DNA from: CAXBNB01 sp965267535
GTDB taxonomy: Bacteria > Bacteroidota > Bacteroidia > Cytophagales > Cyclobacteriaceae
Direction of reading: 5' to 3'
Length of the DNA: 64,000 bases
Assembly: GCA_965267535.1 (NCBI GenBank)
Contig: OZ254082.1
Span: 4,712,001 to 4,776,000 of the forward strand
Of the stretch, positions 44,463-54,011 are shown in pieces. The notes below the pieces were generated by a model, which saw only the letters and a program-made list of their open reading frames with translations, was not told the DNA's origin and did no database searches. Both the position numbers and the translations under genes were made by a program. Each line of letters begins with the position of its first letter. Within the stretch, counting starts at the first letter, position 1.

Positions 44463-45468
44463 TTGCTACCCCTACTTTATTATATTCATTAACCTGACTT
44501 TGTAAGGTGTCCATTTGCTGGACAAAAGCATCTACATCCATACCGTTTGTAGAAACTCTGTACACCTTATTGTTCCAAAGCATCGGTCCCACTGAATCTG
44601 TTATTAAATTCTCTTCGTGCAGTTTCTCCCCGTTTCTTAACCCTATAATTCTAATATCGATGGATTTTTCTTTCTGAATTAAGTGCTTTGCGATATCTAA
44701 AATTTTCACTGGTTGTCCCATATTAAAGCTAAAAATATCTCCATTTTTACCGTAAAACCCAGACTGAAGCAAAAAAAGAATTGCTTCAGACATAGACATA
44801 AAATAGCGTGTTGCCTCTACATGAGTAACTGTCAACGGACCTCCATTAGCAATTTGCATTCTGAATAAAGGCAAAATAGAACCACTGGAATCAAGTACAT
44901 TTCCAAAACGGCAACATATATATCTGACTTTTTTTCCGCTCATTAGACTAAGATAGACTTCTCCAACTCGCTTTGTTGCTCCCAAAATTCCTCTAGGCTT
45001 CACCGCTTTATCAGAAGAAACAAAAACAAAGTCTTCTACATTCCATTTGGCAGATGCATCTGCAACAATCTTAAGCCCCATGACATTAACTCTAACAGCC
45101 TCTAAAGGGTGTAATTCTAAAATGGGCACATGTTTGTAAGCTGCTGCATGAAATACTACATTGGGTATTTGTTTTTCAAACAATGATTCCACTGCTTGTC
45201 GATCACTTATACTTCCTAGTACTACTTCGATTTTTTGATTTGGAAATTGAGTTATAAGACTTTGATATAGGTCATAAAGGCCACTTTCATCTTGGTCAAA
45301 CAAGATAATCTTATCTGGATTTAACTTGCATAGCTGTTGACAAATTGATCCTCCTATAGAACCCGAGGCTCCTGTGACCAATACTGTTTTTGATTCATAG
45401 TATTGAGCAACATCAGCAGTTAAGTTTACTTGTATTTCCGTCTGTTGAAATAGTTTTTGTATCTCCAC
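44428..45468 (-). CDS. CapD/FlaA1-like polysaccharide biosynthesis dehydratase/epimerase
   Basis: A 346-residue soluble SDR of the polysaccharide-synthesis type that acts on UDP-N-acetylhexosamines (4,6-dehydratase or C5-epimerase). It has the Rossmann start (TVLVTGASGSIGGSICQQL), VFHAAAYKHVPILE, and the family block SSDKAVKPRGILGATKRVGE. It lacks the N-terminal membrane domain of the large PglF/CapD proteins. It is the last gene of the polysaccharide locus and its end forms part of a hairpin. Confidence 0.9.
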   Translation of the reverse strand: MEIQKLFQQTEIQVNLTADVAQYYESKTVLVTGASGSIGGSICQQLCKLNPDKIILFDQDESGLYDLYQSLITQFPNQKIEVVLGSISDRQAVESLFEKQIPNVVFHAAAYKHVPILELHPLEAVRVNVMGLKIVADASAKWNVEDFVFVSSDKAVKPRGILGATKRVGEVYLSLMSGKKVRYICCRFGNVLDSSGSILPLFRMQIANGGPLTVTHVEATRYFMSMSEAILFLLQSGFYGKNGDIFSFNMGQPVKILDIAKHLIQKEKSIDIRIIGLRNGEKLHEENLITDSVGPMLWNNKVYRVSTNGMDVDAFVQQMDTLQSQVNEYNKVGVATTLREMLPEYL

Positions 45469-45648
45469 CCTAGCTTTTTTAATCCGCAGCGAATATAATA
45501 AGGTGTTAGTTAAGGTAGCTCAGAGTTAAGTAATCTAACAAATTTAAAGCGTCCTATTAATAATATACAACCTCTCACTTAATAAAAACTCTGACATAAT
45601 TAGAAAAATGAGCAAAAACAAATGTCAACACTCCCTCAAAGAGAATCT

Positions 45649-47022
45649 TTAATACGCTTTATATTTTATCAAGGAAACTATTGTGAGAAAAAGAATTTTA
45701 ATATCTAAAATAAGTGACCAATTATATACATAAAATCTATCTAATTTCACTCTCCACTCCATATACTTCAACTCTTTGGTTTCCCCTCTATAGCCTTTAG
45801 CCTGAGCCAAACCAGTAATGCCGGGCTTGACGAAATGCCTTGCCATGAATTTATCTACATTTTCTGCGTAATGCTCAGTATGTGCTACCATATGAGGCCT
45901 TGGTCCTACTACTGACATGTCACCAACTAAAACATTAAAAAACTGAGGTAACTCATCCAAGCTTGTTTTTCTCAATATTGCACCCACCTTAGTGATTCTA
46001 CTGTCATTTTTTGTGGCTTGTTTTACATGTGCATCATTACTCACACGCATTGACCTAAGTTTAAGACAACCAAAAGAGTTTCCGTCTTTACCAGTACGAT
46101 TTTGCTTGAAAAAAATTGGCCCTTTTGAATCTAGCTTAATTATAATCGCCAAGACTGGTATTAACCAAGACAAAAGAAAAACTACTACCAATAGTGAAAA
46201 AAATATGTCAAAAGCCCTCTTCGCAAATTTATTATACCAACTATCAAGGGGTATAGATGCCACGTTTACTACGGGAATACCTCCATAATCCTGAATTCTC
46301 AATTTTTGGTCTCCCAAAAAACTAAACTTAGAGATCAGATTAACCTTTATGAGGTTGTTTTGAGCAAAATTTAGAAGCTCTTGCACTTGTTCTTCTGATA
46401 ATGCCAACAAATTACAAAAAATGACATCTACTTGATTAGCTTTCGCATAGTCATAGAAGTCATTGACTCCTCCCAAAATATTCTTGCCTTTTTTTCGCTC
46501 ATCAAAATAACCCAACAAGTTAAAACCAATACCAGCTCTTTCTTTGAAAAAGTCCTCAAGTGTGTTAGAAACTTTATCAAAACCAATCATGACTACATTA
46601 CGGATATTAAATCCTCTGGATCGGTAATAACGAATAGAGTATATAAAAACAACTCTCCATGTAACCGCTAATAATGAGAAAAAAACATAGGTATAAAAGA
46701 TATGTTCACGGGAATAGAAGTAGGATTTAGTAGCTACCCACATTGCAAACAAAATAGCCAAGTTAATAGTAAGAGCGAGAAGAACATTAGTAATATGATC
46801 AATAATCCTTCTACCTCTTTCTAATTTATGCAAGCCCACAGATATAAATGTTAGCACCCAAGTAACATTTAGAAATCCATATAGAAAAGGGTACATACTC
46901 CCTTCAAACCATATAGTTCCGAAGCGCAGTATATTTGCTATTGCCAGACCTAGGTTTAAAAAGATTAAATCAAAAAACAAAAAAAGTTCAGGGAAATATT
47001 TTGAATATCTTCGGTTAGCCAT
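45649..47022 (-). CDS. Initiating undecaprenyl-phosphate sugar phosphotransferase (WcaJ-like)
   Basis: A 457-residue polyprenyl glycosylphosphotransferase that places the first sugar phosphate on undecaprenyl phosphate. The N-terminal half has four hydrophobic segments and a soluble CoA-binding-3-type domain (NIRNVVMIGFDKVSNTLEDF). The C-terminal half is the catalytic bacterial sugar transferase domain: KRAFDIFFSLLVVVFLLS, KQNRTGKDGNSFGCLKLRSM, LDELPQFFNVLVGDMSVVGPRP. Length and layout match WcaJ. It follows fcl by 60 bp. Confidence 0.95.
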   Translation of the reverse strand: MANRRYSKYFPELFLFFDLIFLNLGLAIANILRFGTIWFEGSMYPFLYGFLNVTWVLTFISVGLHKLERGRRIIDHITNVLLALTINLAILFAMWVATKSYFYSREHIFYTYVFFSLLAVTWRVVFIYSIRYYRSRGFNIRNVVMIGFDKVSNTLEDFFKERAGIGFNLLGYFDERKKGKNILGGVNDFYDYAKANQVDVIFCNLLALSEEQVQELLNFAQNNLIKVNLISKFSFLGDQKLRIQDYGGIPVVNVASIPLDSWYNKFAKRAFDIFFSLLVVVFLLSWLIPVLAIIIKLDSKGPIFFKQNRTGKDGNSFGCLKLRSMRVSNDAHVKQATKNDSRITKVGAILRKTSLDELPQFFNVLVGDMSVVGPRPHMVAHTEHYAENVDKFMARHFVKPGITGLAQAKGYRGETKELKYMEWRVKLDRFYVYNWSLILDIKILFLTIVSLIKYKAY

Positions 47023-47082
47023 TCTTATTCTTACTTAAAGCCTGCGCAAGTTAGACATTTCTTATTATTATTTAGTCTCTTA

Positions 47083-48018
47083 TCATGTCACCCATTGTGT
47101 TTTATCCGCTTCTCTGTATAGTTCAGAGATACCTTGTCTTAAACTAATAGTAGGCTTCCAACCTAATTTATTAATTCTACTGCTATCCATAAGTTTTTTA
47201 GGAGTTCCGTCAGGCTTTGACGAGTCAAATACCAACTTCCCTTGGAATCCTACCTCTTCTCTGATTATTTCAGCTAGCTCGCGAATTGTAATGTCTCGCC
47301 CGTAGCCTACGTTAATGATTTTTCCACTAGAATAGTGTTGCATTAAGAACAAACAGGCATTTGCCAAGTCATTTACATGCAAAAATTCTCTTAATGGTGT
47401 GCCTGTACCCCAAACTTCCACTTCCTGTTTTTTCAAAACCTTGGCTGTATGAAACTTACGAATTAATGCTGGTAAAACATGCGAACTTTCTAAATCATAG
47501 TTATCATTTGGGCCATAAAGGTTTGTGGGCATTGCACTTATAAAGTCAACTCCATATTGATCCCTATAAGTTTCACATAGTTTAATTCCAGCTATTTTAG
47601 CGATAGCATAGGGTTCATTGGTCTGTTCTAAAGATCCCGTCAACAGGCTAGCTTCTATTATTGGTTGCTCAGCTAATTTTGGATAAATACATGAACTCCC
47701 CAAAAAAAGTAGTTTCTTTACTTTATTCTCAAAAGCTGCATGAATAACATTAGCTTCAATCATTAAGTTATTATACAAAAACTCTCCTCTGTATTCATTG
47801 TTGGCATTAATACCTCCAACCTTGGCTGCTGTCAAAAAAACATATTCCGGTTTCTCTTCTTCAAAGAACTCATTAACAAAAGCTTGGTTTTTTAAGTCTA
47901 ACTCATTTGATGTTCTGTAGATTAGGTTTCGAAAACCCAACTGCTCAAGCCTTCTAACTATGGCTGAGCCAACCATACCTCTATGGCCAGCTACATAAAT
48001 CTTTGATTCTAAATTCAT
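47083..48018 (-). CDS. fcl: GDP-L-fucose synthase
   Basis: Converts GDP-4-keto-6-deoxymannose to GDP-L-fucose (epimerase plus NADPH reductase). The 311-residue SDR has YVAGHRGMVGSAIVRRLE, FLGSSCIYPKLAEQPI, the catalytic YAIAK and the family block PTNLYGPNDNYD. Length is normal. Its ATG overlaps the gmd stop, so the two are coupled. Confidence 0.96.
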   Translation of the reverse strand: MNLESKIYVAGHRGMVGSAIVRRLEQLGFRNLIYRTSNELDLKNQAFVNEFFEEEKPEYVFLTAAKVGGINANNEYRGEFLYNNLMIEANVIHAAFENKVKKLLFLGSSCIYPKLAEQPIIEASLLTGSLEQTNEPYAIAKIAGIKLCETYRDQYGVDFISAMPTNLYGPNDNYDLESSHVLPALIRKFHTAKVLKKQEVEVWGTGTPLREFLHVNDLANACLFLMQHYSSGKIINVGYGRDITIRELAEIIREEVGFQGKLVFDSSKPDGTPKKLMDSSRINKLGWKPTISLRQGISELYREADKTQWVT

Positions 48019-49130
48019 TACTCTGCCTGCTTCAAAATTTCATGTCCGCCTTCCAATAAATACCTGTCCTTTTCAAAAAGTTGTAAATCTGACGCCATCA
48101 TTTCTGCAACTAACGCTTTTAAATCATATTCAGGCTCCCAACCTAATTTATTTTTAGCTTTTTGAGAGTCTCCTATAAGCAAGTCAACCTCAGTTGGTCT
48201 AAAATATTTAGGGTCAATTTTTACTACTTGCTGACCAATATTAAATGCAAATTTAGAATTTGTAGATGACTTGACGATTGCTGTTTCTTCAACTCCTCTT
48301 CCCTGAAACTTCAGTTCTACTCCAACCTCAGAAAAAGCCCTTGTAATAAAATCACGTATGGTGGTTGTGATTCCGGTTGCTAGCACAAAATCTTCCGGCT
48401 TATCTTGTTGTAACATTAACCACATTCCTTTTACGTAATCTTTGGCATGACCCCAGTCCCTTTTGGAGTCAAGATTCCCCATAAAAACTACATCTTGCAA
48501 CCCCATGGCCATCTTTGCTACTGCTCTAGTAATTTTTCTTGTAACAAAGGTTTCTCCTCGTATAGGAGATTCATGGTTAAACAATATGCCATTACAAGCA
48601 TACATATTGTATGCTTCTCTATAATTAACTGTTATCCAGTAACCATACATTTTTGCTACTGCATATGGGGATCTAGGGTAAAAAGGAGTAGATTCTTTTT
48701 GAGGAACTTCCTGTACCAAACCATACAATTCTGAAGTTGAAGCCTGATATATTCTGGTTTTCTCTGTTAGCCCCAACAAACGCACTGCCTCCAACAAACG
48801 CAGTGTCCCTATTCCATCTACATTCGCCACATATTCCGGTGTATCAAAGCTTACCCTGACATGGGACATTGCCCCCAAATTATAGATCTCGTCAGGTTGA
48901 ATTTCCTGGATAAGGCGTGTCAAATTCATCGAATCAGTTAAATCTCCGTGATGCAAGAACATTTTAGTATTCTCCTTATGTGGATCCTGATATAAGTGGT
49001 CTATCCTATCGGTATTAAACAATGAAGTCCTTCTTTTTACACCATGAACTTCATACCCTTTTTCCAGTAATAGCTCGCTTAAATATGCTCCGTCCTGCCC
49101 GGTTATTCCTGTAATTAGTGCTTTTTTCAT
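48018..49130 (-). CDS. gmd: GDP-mannose 4,6-dehydratase
   Basis: First step from GDP-mannose to GDP-fucose. The 370-residue SDR has ALITGITGQDGAYLSELLL, the family's RRTSLFNTDRIDHLY, YQASTSELYG, the catalytic YAVAK, and FNHESPIRGETFVTRKI. Its end overlaps fcl by one base. GDP-mannose would come from manC at 17 kb. Confidence 0.97.
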   Translation of the reverse strand: MKKALITGITGQDGAYLSELLLEKGYEVHGVKRRTSLFNTDRIDHLYQDPHKENTKMFLHHGDLTDSMNLTRLIQEIQPDEIYNLGAMSHVRVSFDTPEYVANVDGIGTLRLLEAVRLLGLTEKTRIYQASTSELYGLVQEVPQKESTPFYPRSPYAVAKMYGYWITVNYREAYNMYACNGILFNHESPIRGETFVTRKITRAVAKMAMGLQDVVFMGNLDSKRDWGHAKDYVKGMWLMLQQDKPEDFVLATGITTTIRDFITRAFSEVGVELKFQGRGVEETAIVKSSTNSKFAFNIGQQVVKIDPKYFRPTEVDLLIGDSQKAKNKLGWEPEYDLKALVAEMMASDLQLFEKDRYLLEGGHEILKQAE

Positions 49131-49154
49131 CTGTATCGTAACGCCAAACTAAAA

Positions 49155-50381
49155 TTAATTTATTATATTCAATAAGGGTGATAAGCACTTCTCTATGGCA
49201 AGATGATCCTCCGCCCATTGCCTCGCCCTTAACTTCATTTGCTTATGTTCAATTGGATCATTTACAAGATGGATGATTGCTTTCGAGAGTTGTTTTGAAT
49301 CATCCGGCTTTATCAACATCGCTGAATGATTTTCAGCCATTAAGCTATACAAACTCGTACCTTTCGCTGCTGTTATTATACTCGCACATCCTGCTGCCAA
49401 AATATTTGTTAATTTGCTCGGCAAAAAGGAGTCAGCCCCAGCGCTTTTTTGAACTACTAACTGTATGAAAGAACTTTGTAGCATATTAGATAATTTATTA
49501 TTCGGCACCAAATCTGATATAATCAAGTTTTTCAACTTTAATTCCGAAGCTTTCTCTTTTAAAGTATTTATGTAAAGGCCTGCACCTAATATAACAAAAA
49601 AAATATCTGTTTCTTTTTCTAATTGCCTTGCTGAGTTTAATACGATCTCAAGCCCTTGCTTTTCACCAATATTTCCTGAATATACTACTAGCTTTTTAGA
49701 ATGATTTACGTTGATATAATCATGAAGCCACTTAGAATCTCCAGGAACAATTTGATCTAAACTCGACCAGTTTGGAAGAATTAAAACCTCCTTTGAAATT
49801 CCCTTTCGAATAATTTTATACTTCATGCCATGACTAATAGTAGTAATTACATCCGCCGCTTTCAGAATTACTTTTTCAAAATTTTCTAAAAGCTTGCACA
49901 AGCCTACAGGTAAAAGATTGAGCTCCTTTGCTGCATCGATTTGCAAATCCTGTATATGGAAAAGTATTGGTGTCTTTGTTAATTTTCCTAAAAAAAGAGG
50001 CAAAACACCTAAAAAAAAGGGAGGATTAACAACTATGAAAAGTGAAGATTTCTTTATCCTTTTAATATTAATAATAAGGGCTATAGAACTAGTCAAAAAA
50101 AAACTTATTTCCGATAAAATTTTTTTAATCGGACCAGGGGATTCAGGTATATAAACAGCACTTCGTACATCAAATAACTTGCCTTTGTCGCAAGAAGAGT
50201 AAAAGGCATTTGAATAACCCTCATATTTCTTCCAAAAGGGGTAGAAAGGAGCATTAGAAAATGAATTCACTTTCATATTATTTGATATCAAATAATCTAT
50301 CATCTCACCATTGTATTTTCCAATACCTGTAATTTCTTCGGGAGAGGAATATGAATAGATAACAACTTGCTTTTTCACCAT
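49155..50381 (-). CDS. Glycosyltransferase family 4, WcaI/WbuB-like
   Basis: A 408-residue GT4 with two Rossmann domains. The N-terminal part (VVIYSYSSPEEITGIGKYNGEMIDYL) and the central PPFFLGVLPLFLGK and HIQDLQIDAAKELNLL follow the WcaI/WbuB group, which transfers fucose or related sugars. The C-terminal donor-binding part has VVYSGNIGEKQGLE and the late PSKLTNILAAGCASI. Its start overlaps the acetyltransferase stop by 7 bp. The exact donor sugar is not determinable. Confidence 0.9.
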   Translation of the reverse strand: MVKKQVVIYSYSSPEEITGIGKYNGEMIDYLISNNMKVNSFSNAPFYPFWKKYEGYSNAFYSSCDKGKLFDVRSAVYIPESPGPIKKILSEISFFLTSSIALIINIKRIKKSSLFIVVNPPFFLGVLPLFLGKLTKTPILFHIQDLQIDAAKELNLLPVGLCKLLENFEKVILKAADVITTISHGMKYKIIRKGISKEVLILPNWSSLDQIVPGDSKWLHDYINVNHSKKLVVYSGNIGEKQGLEIVLNSARQLEKETDIFFVILGAGLYINTLKEKASELKLKNLIISDLVPNNKLSNMLQSSFIQLVVQKSAGADSFLPSKLTNILAAGCASIITAAKGTSLYSLMAENHSAMLIKPDDSKQLSKAIIHLVNDPIEHKQMKLRARQWAEDHLAIEKCLSPLLNIIN

Positions 50382-50923
50382 CTATCTCTAATTATCTTAC
50401 AGGGATTACCCGCACATACTTTGCTACTAGGCATATTTTGCGTTACGATACTTCCTGCTGATATAACACAATATTCATCAATTGTTATATTAGGAGCTAC
50501 AAAGCATTGTGCTCCAATCCAAGCCCCTTCCCTCACTTTTATCGGCCCATTTCGATAGGAAAACGCTTCATCCTTATAGTTATGATTTCCTCCACATAAA
50601 AACGCTCGTTGAGAAATACACACATTACTTTCTAATTTGATTGGTTCAAAATTAAGGATAAAAACTTCGTCTCCAATCCAAACATTATCACCAACTTCTA
50701 ACTTCCATGGAAAATGAATATTAACTCTTGGTTTGATAACGACCCTTTCTCCTATCTCAGCTCCAAACATTCTTAGCAGAAAAATTTTTATTTTATTTGG
50801 CCAAGGAAAAGGTGTAAGAAAAATCAGCATTTTTAATAAGTACCAAACTACTTCTACTAAATACGGCTTACCTCGTTTTAGTCCCTTACCCCGATTAAAC
50901 TCTGATAAATTTGGTTTGTGCAT
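50375..50923 (-). CDS. WcaF-like sugar O-acetyltransferase
   Basis: A 182-residue left-handed beta-helix acetyltransferase in the WcaF group (colanic acid O-acetylation). It has the hexapeptide repeats (GERVVIKPRVNIHFPWKLEV, GDNVWIGDEVFIL, GAWIGAQCFVAPNITI, YCVISAGSIVTQNM) and the active His in CGGNHNYKD. The ATG at 50923 is preferred over a TTG at 50947. It is followed directly by the WcaI-like gene and preceded by a 676-bp gap. Confidence 0.92.
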   Translation of the reverse strand: MHKPNLSEFNRGKGLKRGKPYLVEVVWYLLKMLIFLTPFPWPNKIKIFLLRMFGAEIGERVVIKPRVNIHFPWKLEVGDNVWIGDEVFILNFEPIKLESNVCISQRAFLCGGNHNYKDEAFSYRNGPIKVREGAWIGAQCFVAPNITIDEYCVISAGSIVTQNMPSSKVCAGNPCKIIRDRW

Positions 50924-51108
50924 TTCGATTAGGTTTGTTGAATTCAAAACAGAGAACTATGACATAGAGTAAATAAAGCACTTTTATTCTACACCATGTG
51001 AATTCTTTAAAAAAATCTAATTTGTTCTGTAAATTATGCAATAATACTTCTTGCAACACCATGACTTTGGTTCAAAATAAATATTTATAAAAAACAGGAG
51101 GGAATCTT

Positions 51109-51237
51109 ATGCGGTATTTTGTTGGTCATATTATTTTAGTTATTCACACTAACCGCATATCCCTATTTCTTCACATAAAACAGCACTCAAAACAGGTGAA
51201 ATTTTCTAAATCAAAGCAATTCTTTTTAACTAACTAA
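51109..51237 (+). CDS. Possible 42-residue open frame with a strong Shine-Dalgarno
   Basis: ATG at 51109 follows AGGAGGG at 51096-51102 with the ideal spacing. This signal is rare in Bacteroidota, where translation starts rarely rely on it. The 42-residue product (MRYFVGHIILVIHTNRISLF...) has a hydrophobic start and a basic tail and resembles nothing I know. It lies antisense to the operon. It may be chance in AT-rich DNA. Confidence 0.15.
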   Translation: MRYFVGHIILVIHTNRISLFLHIKQHSKQVKFSKSKQFFLTN

Positions 51238-51579
51238 AGCCACACCCCAACACTTAACGTAGTATGAAATAGAATTTTTTCCATATCTCTTTATACTATC
51301 CTATGCCAAGTGATATATATCTACACAAGACTTCTGCTAAGTATCAAAGGGAGAATCATAAATGATAAAACTCATAGAGAACACAATATACACTACTTTA
51401 AGCCAACTTTTCTGCTTTATTATTGTAAATGAGATACCTAAAGTATCTAATGACCTGTATTTTACTTTGGTTCTATTATAGAAACTGCTTATCATGGTAA
51501 GTCTATGATACTAGAAATTTTACTTCACTGTTTAACTCAAATTTCGTTAAGTTGGCTGGTGTATTTTGAATTTTATGAT

Positions 51580-51611
51580 CAAAGTTACGTATTCATTACA
51601 CACACACTAAA
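51580..51611 (-). promoter_or_regulatory. Candidate promoter inside the polysaccharide locus
   Basis: On the minus strand TAACTTTG (51580-51587) fits TAnnTTTG exactly, with a TTTA/TTAG near-match 19-20 bases upstream. It lies just after the stop of the glycosyltransferase at 51624 and would make a leader of about 620 bases before the WcaF-like gene. Confidence 0.35.
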
Positions 51612-51623
51612 AAAAAAGAGCAT

Positions 51624-52667
51624 TTACCTTGTATACTTACTTATTAATTCCCAATGTTGAGGCCATGATTTTCGAATCCTTAAGCTGTCTAGTTTAACTT
51701 TTCTAACTCTGTTACAGGTTTCTTCATAATTCTGAATCAACCATGTTATAGCCTGTGCAATAGACTCAGGTGAAAACTCATCAAAATACACCCCCGCGTC
51801 CCCGTATATTTCACGAGCATATGGTAGATTCGGTAAAACTGCAGGTTTACCAAACTCAAGCGCTTCTAACATTGGTAGGCCTAAGGTCTCTCGCTCAGAA
51901 GTAAATAAAAGTGCGTGAGAGTTCTTGAAAAAATCAATCAATTGGGGGTAAGAGATTTTGCCAAGGAAATTAATTTTTTCATCCGTTTTCTTTTCATCAG
52001 TGGTTAAATTTAATTTTACATTTTTCGGTAGTTTTTTGACGGCTGAAACTGCAAGATTTATATTTTTATGAGGAAAATTCTTCGCTGGATATATCAATCT
52101 AAATTCATTACTTTCGTTAGTTATTTCATCCTCATGTAAATCACTACTTATCAAATGAATTGGTTTTACGACTTGTATCTCTGCTTTTATTTTGATTTTG
52201 TGAAAATCAAGATAATTAAGCATCAATTTACGGATGTGGTTTGTTTGAACTATAATTAAAGCTGCTTTTTTAAGTGATTGATTTAACGCTATTCGAACTA
52301 AAAAATTTGACCTCCCTTTTCCAAACCCTTTTAATTCATTTGGATCTAACAGTATTGGATTATGGTAGTAAAGGATAGACCTTGACGTAAATGTCAATCC
52401 ATAATTAGACAAATTAATGATGTAATATGACCTATTCAATAATGCATAAGCATTGATGAATAAGTCAATAAATGGTCTGAGAAATGTTCCCCATATCTTA
52501 TGATTAAAATAGAAATATTGAATTAATCCTTGGCTCAATCCCTTTTGAGGCTTAAATGGAATTATAACTTTAGCTGATGCCTCAGTTGGCAAAGCCTTAA
52601 TTAGCTCCTCTAACACTAATCGTCCTCCGCTTACTGGACAGCCCATACCATTTATTATTACCTTCAT
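51624..52667 (-). CDS. Glycosyltransferase family 4
   Basis: A 347-residue GT4 with the retaining-GT-B signature near the C-terminus (ALLFTSERETLGLPMLEALEFGKPAV, where the E-x7-E pair is intact) and the donor-binding region RLIYPAKNFPHKNINL. The N-terminus (MKVIINGMGCPVSGG) is the acceptor side. Sugar specificity unknown. It follows the next GT by about 40 bp on the same strand. Confidence 0.88.
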   Translation of the reverse strand: MKVIINGMGCPVSGGRLVLEELIKALPTEASAKVIIPFKPQKGLSQGLIQYFYFNHKIWGTFLRPFIDLFINAYALLNRSYYIINLSNYGLTFTSRSILYYHNPILLDPNELKGFGKGRSNFLVRIALNQSLKKAALIIVQTNHIRKLMLNYLDFHKIKIKAEIQVVKPIHLISSDLHEDEITNESNEFRLIYPAKNFPHKNINLAVSAVKKLPKNVKLNLTTDEKKTDEKINFLGKISYPQLIDFFKNSHALLFTSERETLGLPMLEALEFGKPAVLPNLPYAREIYGDAGVYFDEFSPESIAQAITWLIQNYEETCNRVRKVKLDSLRIRKSWPQHWELISKYTR

Positions 52668-52709
52668 ATATTGACATTTAAAATATGAATTTTACACACT
52701 ATTTAGAAA

Positions 52710-53789
52710 TCAAGAAAAAGCCTGCACATACCCACTTACCATTCTTTCAATACTTGCTGCCCTTCCTATTTCTTTTGCACTTTCTACAGATCGACTATAT
52801 AATGAGTAGCTTTCAAACAAACATCTGATCTGACAACAAAATACCTCAACATCTAAAGCTTCCACTCTTATCAAACAATTCTCATTCTGAATATACTCAT
52901 ATTCTGGACTATGATATACACTACCAACACTGTCTATTGGGGAAATTATAGGCAATTCATATGCGACTGCATGCACAATATTAAGTCCAAGGTATCCTGG
53001 GTTAAGAATAGCTGAAGACGCATTTAAAATTTTTTCCAATTGAATATTATCTATAATAGACCCATGAAAATTAATATTGGTTACATGCCCATATTTGCAT
53101 TTTAAAACACTCATCAAAGGACCGTCTCCTATCATTTCTAAAAAGAATTCGTCTTTCAAGTTGTTTAACGATAGGAGTATTTCGCAGGCTAGCTCTGGTT
53201 TTTTCTCAGGTATTAAACGCCCAATAAAAACCAACCTCTTCAATTCAAATTTCACACCTATTGGTTTAATGTTTTCTAAATGATTTACATGTATTGTATT
53301 CCATGCTACATGTATTTTAGTTCGGTTAATGCCTATATTTTCCAAGTACTTTTGACCTCCTAAAGTGTACGTGATAATTGAATCGCAACCAGAAGCAATA
53401 ATTTTTTTCATACACCTAGGAATCAGTCGTTTACCTTTCTTATCTTTTCTAAAATAGCCATGCCCCCAACCTATCACCTTAAATGAATAAAATGGTTTAA
53501 ATATCAAATGATATAATAGATTGAGGTTATAGTTCGACAACTCAAATACAACCGCTTCTGGCTTATATCGTCTAAGAAAAGTAAAAGTTGACAACCAAAA
53601 AAAACTCCACTTAAAAAAATTTATCCTTATACTTGGTATTTTCAAAAAAACTTTCGGTGAACCAGCAAGATCGCTTTCATCCATATTTTCAAATTCAGAA
53701 AAAAGTACCACAAACTTCTTCTTTTTTACCAACTCTGTATAAAAAGGAATCCTATAAGGAGCTAATTTTTGTTGTAAAATTATGACCAT
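52710..53789 (-). CDS. Glycosyltransferase family 4 (variant motif)
   Basis: A 359-residue GT4-like protein starting MVIILQQKLAPYRIPFYTELV, a common start for this group. The donor domain has LVFIGRLIPEKKPELA and GDGPL. In the usual E-x7-E motif the second Glu is replaced by His (GLNIVHAVAYELPIISP), as seen in one GT4 subgroup. Its donor is unknown. It is separated from the Wzy-like gene upstream by 222 bp in which I see no feature. Confidence 0.85.
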   Translation of the reverse strand: MVIILQQKLAPYRIPFYTELVKKKKFVVLFSEFENMDESDLAGSPKVFLKIPSIRINFFKWSFFWLSTFTFLRRYKPEAVVFELSNYNLNLLYHLIFKPFYSFKVIGWGHGYFRKDKKGKRLIPRCMKKIIASGCDSIITYTLGGQKYLENIGINRTKIHVAWNTIHVNHLENIKPIGVKFELKRLVFIGRLIPEKKPELACEILLSLNNLKDEFFLEMIGDGPLMSVLKCKYGHVTNINFHGSIIDNIQLEKILNASSAILNPGYLGLNIVHAVAYELPIISPIDSVGSVYHSPEYEYIQNENCLIRVEALDVEVFCCQIRCLFESYSLYSRSVESAKEIGRAASIERMVSGYVQAFS

Positions 53790-54011
53790 TAATTACTTAG
53801 TAAGTTTTGTAAAATAACTACTTTACACTAAACAGACATGCTAGATAATATCTGTGTGGACTCGTAAAACCAAGCTCCCAAAGTCATAGTCTTAAAACTT
53901 AAAGAAGTTTCAAAAGACTAATCTACAGGTTACTTAGTATTGCAAGGAATTGTTTATTTGAAACCTTACATGAGATTATCTCTATAACTGTTTAAAAGTA
54001 AGGCATCATCC

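Larger units (their letters stand above)
50948..51623. other. 676-bp AT-rich gap inside the polysaccharide locus
   Basis: No recognisable gene or RNA family. It holds a possible short open frame on the plus strand (51109-51237) and a candidate minus-strand promoter at about 51580-51610. It could be a long leader of the downstream genes or the remains of a lost gene. Confidence 0.5.
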
